Source: Alphaproteobacteria bacterium US3C007 (lineage in GTDB: Bacteria > Pseudomonadota > Alphaproteobacteria > Rhodobacterales > Rhodobacteraceae). From it: a stretch of DNA of 64,000 nucleotides. The notes under the pieces are model-generated. The model searched no databases. It worked only from the letters and a program-made list of their open reading frames with translations, and had not been told where the DNA came from. Below, piece after piece: positions 26,165 to 35,687 of this stretch (positions are counted from its first letter, which is position 1; every line of letters begins with the position of its first letter). A program made the position numbers and the translations under genes. Where the stretch lies: assembly GCA_034423775.1 (NCBI GenBank), contig CP139918.1:2542001-2606000 (forward strand), read 5' to 3'.

Positions 26165-26540
26165 AAGGTGGCAAAACCAGCACGGTCGCGATCCATCCTA
26201 AATACCACGGCGCCATTCAGGAATATCTTGAGGCCTCTGGCCCCGGCGCAGACCCTTCCTCTCAGCTTTTTCAGGCGGTCGAGGGTGGGAACAAAATAGA
26301 GGTGGACCTCTTACGTGCCAAGTGTCCGGTCATCTTTTCATGAAATACGCCCGTATCGCAGGACTTGCCCGAAGGAGTCACGCGCCACTCTGCCCGAACA
26401 ACGTTATCAATGAAGCCCTCGAAGCTGGCATAGCTGGTGAGTACATTCAGCAAACCGTTGATCACAGTTCGATCACGACAACTAATGGATATAACCATCC
26501 AGCCAAGAGGCATCGGATAAGCGTTAGTTTTTTGGGGTAA
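26161..26540 (+). pseudogene. tyrosine recombinase (phage-type integrase) remnant
   Basis: Only the C-terminal catalytic half is left, spread over shifted frames. Frame one gives GGKTSTVAIHPKYHGAIQEYLEASG and SSQLFQAV; a second frame gives KYARIAGL; HSAR (the HxxR motif) is in yet another frame near 26380; then EALEAGIAGEYIQQTVDHSSITTTNGYNHPAKRHR holds the His and the catalytic Tyr (GYNH). At least two frameshifts inactivate it. It shows that the neighbouring genes came with, or lie in, an integrated element. Confidence 0.75.
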
Positions 26541-26579
26541 ATTATTAATATTTGGAAGAAGGGGTCGAGTAAGGCTGGG

Positions 26580-26923
26580 TGCACTCTCAGATCTGTTCAT
26601 CCTGCGCGGTCCGGTAGAATATATAAGATCCGACTATCGGCCGGAATTTATCGCCCAGAATGTGTGTGACTTGATTGCCGCCGTTGGTGCCAAGACGGCT
26701 CACATTGAGCTAGGCTTACCGTGGAAAACGGATACTGCAAAAGCTTCAATGCAAGGTTCCGAGACGAATTACTCAATGGCGACATGTTCTATACCTTGAA
26801 TGAGGCCAAAATCTTGATCGAGAAATGGCCCGTCCACTACAAGACAGTTAGGCCGCACAGCGCTATCGTCTGCCTGCGCCGGAAAGCATCGTGCCAGTAG
26901 ACCAGAGGCCCAAGATGTACTAA
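26580..26923 (+). mobile_element. IS3-family transposase C-terminal remnant
   Basis: Across frames it reads FILRGPVEYIRSDYRPEFIAQNV, LIAAVGAKTAHIELGLPWK, then, after shifts, a LNEAKILIEKWPVHYKTVRPHSA-like end and PAPESIVPV-like tail. These are the DDE-domain end blocks of IS3 OrfB (SDNGPEF, EPGSPWENG, YNxxRPHxxL). The Asn of SDNGPEF is Tyr-Arg here and the frame is broken, so it is dead. The 5' two-thirds is missing. Confidence 0.75.
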
Positions 26924-26965
26924 CGATTAACCCAGACCACCCAAAATGTGGCACACCACTCATTC

Positions 26966-27973
26966 CTAAAAATTAGCCTTTTGGTCTGGGTGACGGTTGG
27001 TAGTTGGTGGGAAGCTTTTGGAACGTACGCACGCCCATTCAACAATTGGCCAAGCTAAGATCCTGAAGGCCGCAATCAAGAGAAAGGCAACCAGCACACA
27101 AAACAGAAAGCGTAGGACTAAGATCACCAGCAAACTGGGTCCCAAAAGCATCATCAGCGCTGTATCTTCAAAAACCGAGTGAAATAAATTGATAAAAACC
27201 AAGGCACTTAAAGCCTGCATTTTATTCACATGGCCGGCCTTTACCTCTTTGATCATAAGACCACCACCAAAGCCCAAGCCTAGGGTTAATCCAACAACCA
27301 TAATTGTCGAAGCATTTTCATCGATCTTGATTAAATTCAAGAAAGGCCGCATACAAAGCGCTATCAGCCTTTCAATGCCGAGGATCTTGAGGATTGCCAG
27401 CGCCGTTAATAACGCAATTATTACAATTTGAATAAAGATCAGACCTTTGATTTGATCCACGCTCCACTCGAACCAGGATGGGGCAACTTGAAATTCCGGT
27501 AGATGTATCAAGGCTTTTTGTTGCAATAAATCAAAGCTTGTTAAAACTTGATTCAGTAAAAAACAAAAAATAACAGCCGTGAAAACGCGCAAGCAGACAA
27601 CAAAAATTATTTTTGTTCCCGCCTGTCGAGAAATCACCGCCTCAACTGGCAAAGCATGCGCGAATAACATAAAGCTCGCAAGGATACTTGTTTCAGCGAC
27701 GCTAAGTTCGGTGATCATCTCAAGAGATGCCAGAACGATCAAGCCAGCATAGGGGTTTGTGAGCATTGTTGTTGTCAGCACAATAGATAACGCGGCCGGC
27801 AAGCCAATCAATTCAGTGACCGGTTGCAGCCAAATATCAAGAATATCCACAGCACCCAAGTCTTGCGCAATTTTTACCACGATCAAAGTAGGAATCATTA
27901 CGCGAAATAAGGACCAAGAGACTGTAATGATGTCCTCAGCCAGTTCTTTGAGATCAATCGAAAATAAGGTCAT
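26966..27973 (-). CDS. nucleoside-recognition (Gate) domain membrane protein
   Basis: A 335-residue inner-membrane protein with about eight hydrophobic segments. The block GLTLGLGFGGGLMIKEVKAG followed by LSALVFINLFHSVFEDTALMMLLG is typical of the Gate/nucleoside-recognition family (related to the gate regions of FeoB and CNT transporters and of SpoVI/YjiH-type proteins). An amphipathic N-terminal MTLFSIDLKELAEDIITVSW precedes the first helix. The substrate is unknown. It is intact and follows the decayed island on the opposite strand. Confidence 0.7.
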   Translation of the reverse strand: MTLFSIDLKELAEDIITVSWSLFRVMIPTLIVVKIAQDLGAVDILDIWLQPVTELIGLPAALSIVLTTTMLTNPYAGLIVLASLEMITELSVAETSILASFMLFAHALPVEAVISRQAGTKIIFVVCLRVFTAVIFCFLLNQVLTSFDLLQQKALIHLPEFQVAPSWFEWSVDQIKGLIFIQIVIIALLTALAILKILGIERLIALCMRPFLNLIKIDENASTIMVVGLTLGLGFGGGLMIKEVKAGHVNKMQALSALVFINLFHSVFEDTALMMLLGPSLLVILVLRFLFCVLVAFLLIAAFRILAWPIVEWACVRSKSFPPTTNRHPDQKANF

Positions 27974-28305
27974 TTCTCTTTAGTCACAAATTTTTCTATA
28001 TATCTGCCGTGTGTTTAAACTAAAAACGTGTATCCCTAAAAACTATTACGAGAGGTTTCAAGCCTTATACCTTGCCATAATGCAGTTATCCGCGAGCTTA
28101 TGAACAACTTTTGGTCTTACTCACCTAATTTGAATCTGATTTTACGAAATTGAGGGTATTGCTGGTGTTTAATATATCAAATTTTAAGTTATTGATTTCT
28201 ATTGGCAAATATTGCAAAAAATGAACGCTAAACTCCCATAAGCAAAGTTTGGATGTTTGTAGGAGGAAGGCGGTTTCACAGCCGTTTTTTATTCACGGAA
28301 AAAGG
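27974..28305. other. 332-base divergent promoter region
   Basis: AT-rich DNA between the leftward Gate-domain gene and the rightward MFS gene. No gene or strong dyad was seen. It should contain both promoters. Confidence 0.5.
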
Positions 28306-29538
28306 ATGTTATCGTTGCGTGTGTCTACGACAGAATTTGTAGCTATGATGGCGATGCTGGTTGCGACAGTGGCAATGTCTATAGATGCAATATTACCTGC
28401 TTTATCACTTATTTCCGAAGAATTTACGCCACAAAGCCCTAATCAAGCGCAGATGGTTTTGTCTACCTTTGTCATCGGCATGGCAGCTGGCACATTATTT
28501 ACTGGACCATTATCTGATAGCTTTGGACGAAAATCAGTTATCTATTTTGGGACTTCGTTATATATTTTTACCTCTATTTTATGTGTCATATCCCATAGTT
28601 TTGAGGTAATTTTAGTCGCTCGATTTTTGCAAGGCGTCGGAGCTTCGGCACCAAGAGTGATTGCACAAGCTTTAGTAAGAGACTTTTATCAAGGCCGTGA
28701 AATGGCTCGGATTTCGTCATTTATTATGATCGTTTTTGCTTTAGTACCTGCGGTCGCCCCATTGTTAGGTTCATTTGTTATAATCATGTTCGAGTGGCGA
28801 GCCATTTTTGTTATGTTCATAATTTTTGTTGTTGCCAGTACCCTTTGGGTCGGAATTCGAATTGATGAAACTGTTACGATTGAGCGGCGCATTGAATTTC
28901 GATTGGATCAATTTTTGCAAGCAACCAAAGAAGTTCTACACAACCCTATGATACAGATGTCGATTATCACGCTGGTTTTTGCCTATAGTATACTCTTCAC
29001 GGGTATCTTTTTGATCCAACCAGTCTTTGAGCAGGTATTTCATCAAGCTCAGAGTTTTCCATTATGGTTTGCTTTAATAGCTCTGCTTGCGGCTTCATCT
29101 AGTTATTTAAACGCACAACTTGTTCGTAAGGTGGGAATGCGCAAACTCATTTATATTGCTTTTACAGCACAGCTGGGACTGAGTTTTATGATGCTTTTAA
29201 TTTACGCATTAGGATATTTTGTCGGTAATTTTGGTTTTGCTCTTTTTGTGTTTTGGATGTTTAGCATCTTTTTCCAAGCTGGTTTAACCATGGGAAATCT
29301 CACAGCGCTTGCAATGGAACCGGTTGGCCATATTGCAGGAACCGCTGCGAGCTTAATCAGTGCTACAGCCACGATTGGATCAGTTATTTTAGCTGCAATT
29401 GTTGGTCAACTTTTTGATGGAACACTTTTGGTGATGATTCTTGGAGTTGGAACGTTTACTCTTTTGGGCATTGTAAGTGCCCACCAATTAAGACGGTATG
29501 AAAGGGGCAATATTCATCCGGACACAAAGAGTTTATAA
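28306..29538 (+). CDS. MFS multidrug exporter, Bcr/CflA family
   Basis: A 410-residue transporter with about 12 membrane helices. The start MLSLRVSTTEFVAMMAMLVATVAMSIDAILPALSLI and the loop GPLSDSFGRKSVIYFG (MFS motif A, GxLSDxxGRK) followed by RFLQGVGASAPRVIAQALVRDFYQGREMAR are typical of Bcr/CflA drug exporters, for example bicyclomycin or sulfonamide export. ATG 28306 follows AAAGG closely; the frame is open to TTG 28249 and a GTG at 28321 is another option. Codon use is AT-richer than in the flanking metabolic genes. Confidence 0.82.
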   Translation: MLSLRVSTTEFVAMMAMLVATVAMSIDAILPALSLISEEFTPQSPNQAQMVLSTFVIGMAAGTLFTGPLSDSFGRKSVIYFGTSLYIFTSILCVISHSFEVILVARFLQGVGASAPRVIAQALVRDFYQGREMARISSFIMIVFALVPAVAPLLGSFVIIMFEWRAIFVMFIIFVVASTLWVGIRIDETVTIERRIEFRLDQFLQATKEVLHNPMIQMSIITLVFAYSILFTGIFLIQPVFEQVFHQAQSFPLWFALIALLAASSSYLNAQLVRKVGMRKLIYIAFTAQLGLSFMMLLIYALGYFVGNFGFALFVFWMFSIFFQAGLTMGNLTALAMEPVGHIAGTAASLISATATIGSVILAAIVGQLFDGTLLVMILGVGTFTLLGIVSAHQLRRYERGNIHPDTKSL

Positions 29539-30388
29539 TATCATCCAATTAAAAAATAATTCCTAAGCCCATTTCGTTCAGTTTTTGCACCCCTGAGCTG
29601 AGCCCATGGCACTATACAAGCGCTGGATTTCAAGGCTCTGTCGTGAAAACTATGCTCACCTTGGCTCTTCCCGTAGCTTGTAAGCACAAAATATGCGCTT
29701 CATTTGCACGGCACTCAATATCGCAACGGCAAGACGTTAGGTCATGACCTACTGATATGTATCATATTCACGCGTTTGCGATACAAAAATTCAAAGATAC
29801 CGGTCTTTCTTCTTAGGCCAGTAGCAATCCACCCTTAGGCGCAATCAATAGGTGGGGCCGCCGCTATGGTTAAATTTGTATGGGAACCATTGAGACTGGT
29901 TTTCAAAAGAGCGGGCCGTAATTTATGGAGAGCGAGCTTACTACATTCAGCTTGGGTTCAAACCGGTGACGCAGGAAACATTTATTGCGCTATATACATT
30001 TCAGTTTCCTAAAAGTTGGCTTGCACAATCGCAATAGGCGCAGCCATGCCATCTTTCAACTCCACGTGCAGCGGTGTTTCTGCTTTCGACGACCCTGCAT
30101 TTTGCAAAATAATGAACAACATAAAAGCTTTGTACTTCCAATATGGTTTCGACACAGTGTTTGTACCTATAGTCAAGCCCATCTAACATGCGACACCCTG
30201 CGTAGTTGGTCTTTTGAAATAGACACGCATAGCATGAGTGTCGAAAATTTAAGTCAATGACACCTGTTTGAAAGGTGGTGCCCGAGGGCGGATTTGAACC
30301 ACCGAAACGAAGGCTTACAGAGTGGCAACATTTGATTAATATATTTTAATAAATATGATCCACATAGATATATTTTGTAAGTTTTTAG
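29539..30388. other. 850-base region without protein genes
   Basis: No frame with a recognisable product. It holds a tRNA 3'-end fragment at 30276-30306 (listed separately). Just before it, GTGTC and GACAC at 30238-30263 form a short inverted repeat. The rest looks like degraded accessory DNA. Confidence 0.5.
30276..30306 (-). repeat. orphan tRNA 3' end (possible attachment-site scar)
   Basis: On the minus strand the sequence gives a T-arm (GGTGG-TTCAAAT-CCGCC, one G-T pair), the 3' acceptor strand CTCGGGC, discriminator A and CCA. No 5' acceptor (GCCCGAG), D-arm or foldable anticodon arm lies upstream of it on that strand, so it is not a functional tRNA. Duplicated tRNA 3' ends are left by integrases that target tRNA genes. 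Confidence 0.55.
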
Positions 30389-31315
30389 TTAATCTGGTCC
30401 AGCTTGCTTGGCGCTGCGTTCTCTTAGCGAAATCAAAAGTCCCGACCCTGCAATTAAGCCCACTCCAATCAAGGTTGAGCCACTTGGAAGCAAGGCCCAA
30501 ATTACAAAGTCAATTATCACCGCAAATGCGAGGTAACAGTACTCAATTGGTGCAACAAAGGCAGCGTCGGCCATCTGATAGGCTCGGATAGATGCGGTCA
30601 TTGCGACGATGTGGGTGGCAGCAGTTGCGATAATCATGATAATTACCGGTGGTGCCAATGGCACCCATTCCTGGAATAAAAACGGATTTTTTAAAGCGAC
30701 ATCAGGCGTAATCGGAAAGATTGGCAAGAAAGATACCATAAATATGCCGAGGCCTGCATAAAATAGATTGTGTACACTGGTCAAAGCAAGACTGGGTTGG
30801 GTTTTGCAAAAGCCACGAGTGACAATTACTCCTGCTGCATAGCAAGCGCCCGCTAAAACGGGCATAAACAAAATTGGCCGAAACGCCGTAGAGCCCGGTT
30901 GAATTATTAACAAGGCTCCGAGAAACCCTATGATTATCGAAAAAATACGCCAACGGCCTATCCTTTCTTTTAAAAATAAGTGGGCGAACACACAAACAAA
31001 AATTGGGGCCATAAAAAAACATGCAGCCGCATCCGAAAGTGATACGAACGGGTAACAGCCATAAAAAAGTGTGTAAGCGAGACACATAAAAAAAGCGCGT
31101 ACTAACGGCCAACTAAAGGTCGTGGGTGTAATATCACTCCATCTGTCTTTAAAGCGTGCCCACAGGCATAAAAGTGCAATGACGACTAAAGACCTCAGCA
31201 ACATCAACTGCCAAATTGATCCCACTTGAGTGAGAAGTTTCACTACAGTGTCTTGAATCGCAAATCCTGCAGTCGATAGCAGCGCAAAGAAGATAGCTTT
31301 TCCATAGGGCGTCAT
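30389..31315 (-). CDS. DMT-superfamily transporter (EamA family)
   Basis: A 308-residue protein with ten hydrophobic segments arranged as two EamA repeats. It begins MTPYGKAIFFALLSTAGFAIQDTVVKLL and contains RSLVVIALLCLWARF and the second-repeat MADAAFVAPIEYCYLAFAVIIDFVIWALLP. Such proteins export amino acids or other metabolites; the substrate cannot be predicted. It is divergent from the dimethylglycine-dehydrogenase-like gene. Confidence 0.82.
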   Translation of the reverse strand: MTPYGKAIFFALLSTAGFAIQDTVVKLLTQVGSIWQLMLLRSLVVIALLCLWARFKDRWSDITPTTFSWPLVRAFFMCLAYTLFYGCYPFVSLSDAAACFFMAPIFVCVFAHLFLKERIGRWRIFSIIIGFLGALLIIQPGSTAFRPILFMPVLAGACYAAGVIVTRGFCKTQPSLALTSVHNLFYAGLGIFMVSFLPIFPITPDVALKNPFLFQEWVPLAPPVIIMIIATAATHIVAMTASIRAYQMADAAFVAPIEYCYLAFAVIIDFVIWALLPSGSTLIGVGLIAGSGLLISLRERSAKQAGPD

Positions 31316-31861
31316 AGGTTGTGCTATATAGGAATATTTTAAATCTGTAGGTTCGAAACCGACCCGTCCATCAATAGTACTGAGTATTTTGGTTCTTTAC
31401 TGCCCCAGCAGTTTTAACGCAGTCTATCGCATCCGCATCCGGGCAGGCCATACAGACTTAAAAGGTGAATAAAAAGGTCGATATAACTATCAAAAACCAA
31501 AATTTTTTATACCCCAAACTCCCTTATTAGGTAGTATTTGGCGCTCTTAGGCTAACCAACTTAAGCATCTGAAGCTTAGAACGAGTCATGGTTTACCCAG
31601 AAGTTGATGTGTTTGCAAAAATGTTCATCGTAATTTGAGGTGAGTGCGGCATGAGGCGTGGATTGAACCAAACGTTTTGTGGCTGCAAGAAAAGCAGTTG
31701 ATAGATTTTTGTCGTTTTTAAGCAGGAATTGATGCGTAATCTTTTATTTGGTGGCATCAGTGGAAACTTGGTTGAACGTGTAAAGATAGACTATAGGGAG
31801 TCTCCAGCACCCCTATAGTTGACAGACAAAGCAACAAGATCGGTTTAAACAGGGGAACGAA
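31316..31861. other. 546-base divergent intergenic region
   Basis: No gene seen. It separates the DMT exporter from the DMGDH-like gene. The last 75 bases hold a perfect 9-base inverted repeat (listed separately). Confidence 0.5.
31790..31819. promoter_or_regulatory. 9-base perfect inverted repeat upstream of the DMGDH-like gene
   Basis: ACTATAGGG (31790-31798) and CCCTATAGT (31811-31819) are perfect inverted arms with a 12-base spacer, 43 bases before the ATG. It may be an operator for a dimeric regulator or an mRNA leader hairpin. The nearby AraC-type gene is a possible partner, though AraC proteins usually bind direct repeats. Confidence 0.5.
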
Positions 31862-34282
31862 ATGAAAACGCATGCACAGGCAGTGGTAATCGGCGGCGGG
31901 GTTGTTGGATGCTCGATCCTCTATCACCTCACGAAATTAGGATGGAACGATGTTATTCTGCTGGAGCGGGATGAGTTGACCTCAGGCTCAACGTGGCATG
32001 CGGCTGCCAATATCCACGGACTTCACGATAGCACCAATATAAGTCGCATACAGCATTACACCATGGGGCTTTATAAAGACCTAGAGGCGGAAACCGGCCA
32101 GAGTTGCGGCGTTTTCCAGCCCGGATCCCTTTATCTTGCGCAAACTCAGAATCGATCACACCAATTGCAGCTTCAGGCGGCAAAAGCGAAGCTTTACGGA
32201 ATGAATTTTTCTGAAATCACCCGTTCAGAAGCTGAAGAGTTGCATCCACTGGTGAATTTTGATGGCATCCGCTCGATTATGTGGGAACCTGATGGCGGCA
32301 ATGTCGACCCCTCGGGCGTGACCGCCGCGTATGCCGCCGGCGCACGTCAGAACGGGGCAGAAATATACCGCTTTACACCAGTAACAGGGACTGAAGTTCA
32401 GCCTGATGGCAGTTGGGTCGTGCGAACATCTAAAGGTGACATTAAAACCCAATGGGTGGTTAATGCCGCTGGTCTTTGGGGCCGCGAAGTTGCTAGGCTT
32501 GCAGGGGTTGAATTGCCACTGCAACCCACCGAACACCAGTATTTTGTCACTGAAACAATTGCCCAGATTGATGCGATGGACTGCCGTTTGCCATCGGTGG
32601 CAGATCGCGATGGTGAATATTATTTGCGTCAAGAGGGCAAAGGCCTTCTGGTTGGTGCTTATGAGCGCAACCTACGCTTCTGGGCCGAGGGCGAAACGCC
32701 TGCCGGATTTGGCCATGAGTTGTTTGAAGATGATCTGGAGCGGATCGAAGAAAATATGATGCGCGCAATCGAACGCGTACCTGCCGTGGGCGAGGCAGGA
32801 ATTAAACGGGTGATCAACGGCCCGATGATTTGGTCACCAGATAGTAATGTATTGTTTGGCCCAGTGCCTGAACTGAAAAACTATTTTTGTTGCAACGGTG
32901 TTATTCCGGGCTTTAGCCAGTCAGGCGGTTTGGGGCTTTTGGCGGCTGAATGGATAATTGAGGGCGAAACAAAATACGATATGTTTGCGTGGGATGTGGC
33001 ACGCTTTGGCGCATGGGCAAGCAAAGAATTCACCAAATCGCGTGTTGGTGATCAATATGCCCATCGTTTTAGCATCCACTTCCCCAATGAAGAGCGCTCT
33101 GCAGGTCGTCCGGTGCGCACGCGCCCCATTTATCAGATGCAAAAAGAGATGGGCGCGGTCATGGGGCTCAACTATGGCTGGGAACATCCGCTTTGGTTCG
33201 CCCAGACGCCGGGGGTTAAAGACACCAATGGTTTTACCCGTCAAAATTGGTTCGAGCCAGTGGGCAAAGAATGTAAAATGCTGCGCGAAAAAGCCGGTAT
33301 TATCGATATTTCCAATTTTGCCAAATATGTGGTGCAAGGCAAAAAAGGGCGTGACTGGTTGGATGCGGTTTTTGCTAATAAAATGCCAACTGAGGTGGGG
33401 CGATCCTGCCTGACGCCGCTGATATCAAGGCGCGGCGGTCTGGCGGGGGATTTTACCGTCACCTTGATTGCACAGGATGAGTATTGGATTTTCGGCTCAG
33501 GCATGGCGGAGCGCTATCACAAACGGTTCTTTGATTCAGTGCCACTGCCAGAGGGCGTTAGGTTTGACAGTCGGACTGAAGCAGTCTGCGGGTTCAACCT
33601 GGCCGGTCCCCTATCTCGCAAAATTTTGCAACGCCTGACAAATACATCGCTGAATAACGAAGATTTTCAATTTATGCGCTCAAAATGTGCCGACTTGGCC
33701 GGTATTGATGTGAAAATGCTGCGTGTGTCTTTTACCGGCGATCTCGGTTGGGAAGTACATTGTAACACAGCGGATCAAAAGGCGCTTTACACAGCTTTAC
33801 TTGAGACAGGCAAAGAATTTGGAGTTGGGCCAGTGGGCAGCCGCGCGCTTATGGCGATGCGTGTAGAAAAAGGATATGGTAGCTGGTCGCGTGAATACAG
33901 CCCCGAATATTGGCCGCATGAGCAGGGCATGGATCGCCTGTGTAAAATGGATAAAGATTTTCTCAATAAAGCCGCGCTGCAAGCGGTTTTGGCGCAAGAG
34001 CCGCGCGAACAGATGGTGTTGCTGCATCTTAATGAGGCCGCGGTAACCGCTTCAAACGCTGATGCCACAGGGGGTGAGCCCGTTTTCAAAGACGGTAATG
34101 GCGTTGGACGGGTGACATCTGGCGCATATGGGTATAGCGTTGGCCTCTCTTTAGCACTGGCTATGGTCAAAGATGTAGGACCAGGGGATGAGGTGGAAGT
34201 TATGGTGCTTGGCCAACCGCATAAAGCCAAAATACTGCATCAGCCCCCCTTCGATCCCACGGGTAAAAAACTGCGGGCTTAG
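31862..34282 (+). CDS. dimethylglycine/sarcosine dehydrogenase-like FAD-GcvT fusion
   Basis: An 806-residue two-domain enzyme. Residues about 1-430 form a DAO-type FAD domain (AVVIGGGVVGCSILYHLTKLG, then LTSGSTWHAAAN with the His that carries FAD in DMGDH relatives). Residues about 430-800 form an aminomethyltransferase (GcvT-like) folate domain (GIIDISNFAKYVVQGKKG, SFTGDLGWEVHC, GSRALMAMRVEKGYGSWSREYSPE). It is expected to demethylate an N-methyl glycine compound with transfer of the C1 unit to tetrahydrofolate, as in glycine betaine breakdown. The ribosome site AGGGGAAC precedes the ATG. An AraC regulator follows on the same strand. Confidence 0.85.
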   Translation: MKTHAQAVVIGGGVVGCSILYHLTKLGWNDVILLERDELTSGSTWHAAANIHGLHDSTNISRIQHYTMGLYKDLEAETGQSCGVFQPGSLYLAQTQNRSHQLQLQAAKAKLYGMNFSEITRSEAEELHPLVNFDGIRSIMWEPDGGNVDPSGVTAAYAAGARQNGAEIYRFTPVTGTEVQPDGSWVVRTSKGDIKTQWVVNAAGLWGREVARLAGVELPLQPTEHQYFVTETIAQIDAMDCRLPSVADRDGEYYLRQEGKGLLVGAYERNLRFWAEGETPAGFGHELFEDDLERIEENMMRAIERVPAVGEAGIKRVINGPMIWSPDSNVLFGPVPELKNYFCCNGVIPGFSQSGGLGLLAAEWIIEGETKYDMFAWDVARFGAWASKEFTKSRVGDQYAHRFSIHFPNEERSAGRPVRTRPIYQMQKEMGAVMGLNYGWEHPLWFAQTPGVKDTNGFTRQNWFEPVGKECKMLREKAGIIDISNFAKYVVQGKKGRDWLDAVFANKMPTEVGRSCLTPLISRRGGLAGDFTVTLIAQDEYWIFGSGMAERYHKRFFDSVPLPEGVRFDSRTEAVCGFNLAGPLSRKILQRLTNTSLNNEDFQFMRSKCADLAGIDVKMLRVSFTGDLGWEVHCNTADQKALYTALLETGKEFGVGPVGSRALMAMRVEKGYGSWSREYSPEYWPHEQGMDRLCKMDKDFLNKAALQAVLAQEPREQMVLLHLNEAAVTASNADATGGEPVFKDGNGVGRVTSGAYGYSVGLSLALAMVKDVGPGDEVEVMVLGQPHKAKILHQPPFDPTGKKLRA

Positions 34283-34483
34283 AAAATCTTTAACTTGAGG
34301 TCGATGATTTGGTGTAGTCGACCACTTAGAACCCGCAATATTTTAGGTCGAACGAAGGGATCGTGTTCGTCTGATAGGGTTAAGACAGGCCAATGATGAT
34401 AGATAAATTGATATCCGTAAACGTGAACACCTAATATTCAGGGTGGCTTCAAAAACTTTTGATCACGTGGTAGCGACATCGAT

Positions 34484-35503
34484 ATGAAAGCTAAAGTTTC
34501 ATCAGCACAGTATTCAACTGTATCATACCTTTTCATAGAAGACTGGTTATACGCGTTGCGCCTCCTTTGTACTGAAGAAAAGTATCTTTCATTTTTGAAA
34601 CACGCTGATTTAACGATCGAACACAACCTATCACAGGCTCGTGTGACATTAGATCAACTGGTTCGTCTTTATCAACTTTCTGCAGTGGAAACTGGTGATG
34701 AAATGATGGGGCTTTGGAAGCGCCCTATCAGAGCACGTGCTTTGCAGCACCTTTTGACATCTGTACGCGAAGCGACATCACTCACATCAGCGCTTTATAG
34801 GTTTTCAACGTTTTGGAACCTATTATTGGACGAGTATCAGTTCACGCTAAATGAAAAAGACAACAGGCTTGTGCTCGCGCTTGAGGCGCAAGATGAAAGC
34901 ATGCCGCAGCGATTTGGACATATGCTGATCCTCAAGCTGGCGCATGGTCTTATTTCTTGGTTAGACCGTAAGGAGGTTCCTGTAAGCGAGGTAGGGTTTG
35001 CCTTTGATAGCCCCAACTTTGCAGATGATTATTCGGTAATTTTTCCGTCATTAGTGAAATTTTCTTGTCGGCAGACTTTCATTTCTTTTGATCTGGCAGA
35101 TCTCGGCCCTGTACAAATCCGCAGCACAGCAGATCTTGACTTGTTTTTGGAGAATGCTCCGCGCGATTGGATTTTTACGCGCTCTCGCGAACATACCGAG
35201 GCATTGCGGGTCCGCAGTTATTTAAGCCGGATGGGTTGGGAATCCGCCAATCTGACCGAGGTTGCTCGCTCGATGCATTTGACGTCACGCACTTTGATCC
35301 GCCGGTTAGAAGCCGACGGCACATCATTCCAATCCATCAAGGACGCTTTGCGCCGCGATATCGCAATCCGTCACCTTTCAATAGGGTTGAAAAGTATCGA
35401 AGAGATTGCACATGAGGTTGGTTTTTCTTCTGCCGCAAATTTTCACCGCGCTTTTCAAAGTTGGACAGGCACCACGCCAAGCTCTTATCGAAACGGGAAA
35501 TAG
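34484..35503 (+). CDS. AraC-family transcriptional regulator
   Basis: A 339-residue regulator with an N-terminal Arabinose_bd/OruR-type ligand region (from about YLSFLKHADLTIEHNLSQARVTLDQLVRLYQL) and a C-terminal double helix-turn-helix (about 240-335: VARSMHLTSRTLIRRLEADGTSFQSIKDALRRDIA..., then IEEIAHEVGFSSAANFHRAFQSWTGTTPSSYR). Situated 201 bases after the DMGDH-like gene and before an acyl-CoA dehydrogenase, it could control either. Confidence 0.85.
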   Translation: MKAKVSSAQYSTVSYLFIEDWLYALRLLCTEEKYLSFLKHADLTIEHNLSQARVTLDQLVRLYQLSAVETGDEMMGLWKRPIRARALQHLLTSVREATSLTSALYRFSTFWNLLLDEYQFTLNEKDNRLVLALEAQDESMPQRFGHMLILKLAHGLISWLDRKEVPVSEVGFAFDSPNFADDYSVIFPSLVKFSCRQTFISFDLADLGPVQIRSTADLDLFLENAPRDWIFTRSREHTEALRVRSYLSRMGWESANLTEVARSMHLTSRTLIRRLEADGTSFQSIKDALRRDIAIRHLSIGLKSIEEIAHEVGFSSAANFHRAFQSWTGTTPSSYRNGK

Positions 35504-35687
35504 TGCATTAGATTAATTTGTCACTTTTTGACAATAACCTGTCATCTGAAGAGATGGATAAAGAAACTTAAGAACGTTATTCATCCATAAAATAACCAAT
35601 TTATGTAAACCACTGCGTTTTCTTAAACTCGCCCTCTTCATGGATTTGGCGGGATGGGAAAGGGTGGCCTATCGAAAGGAACATTCT

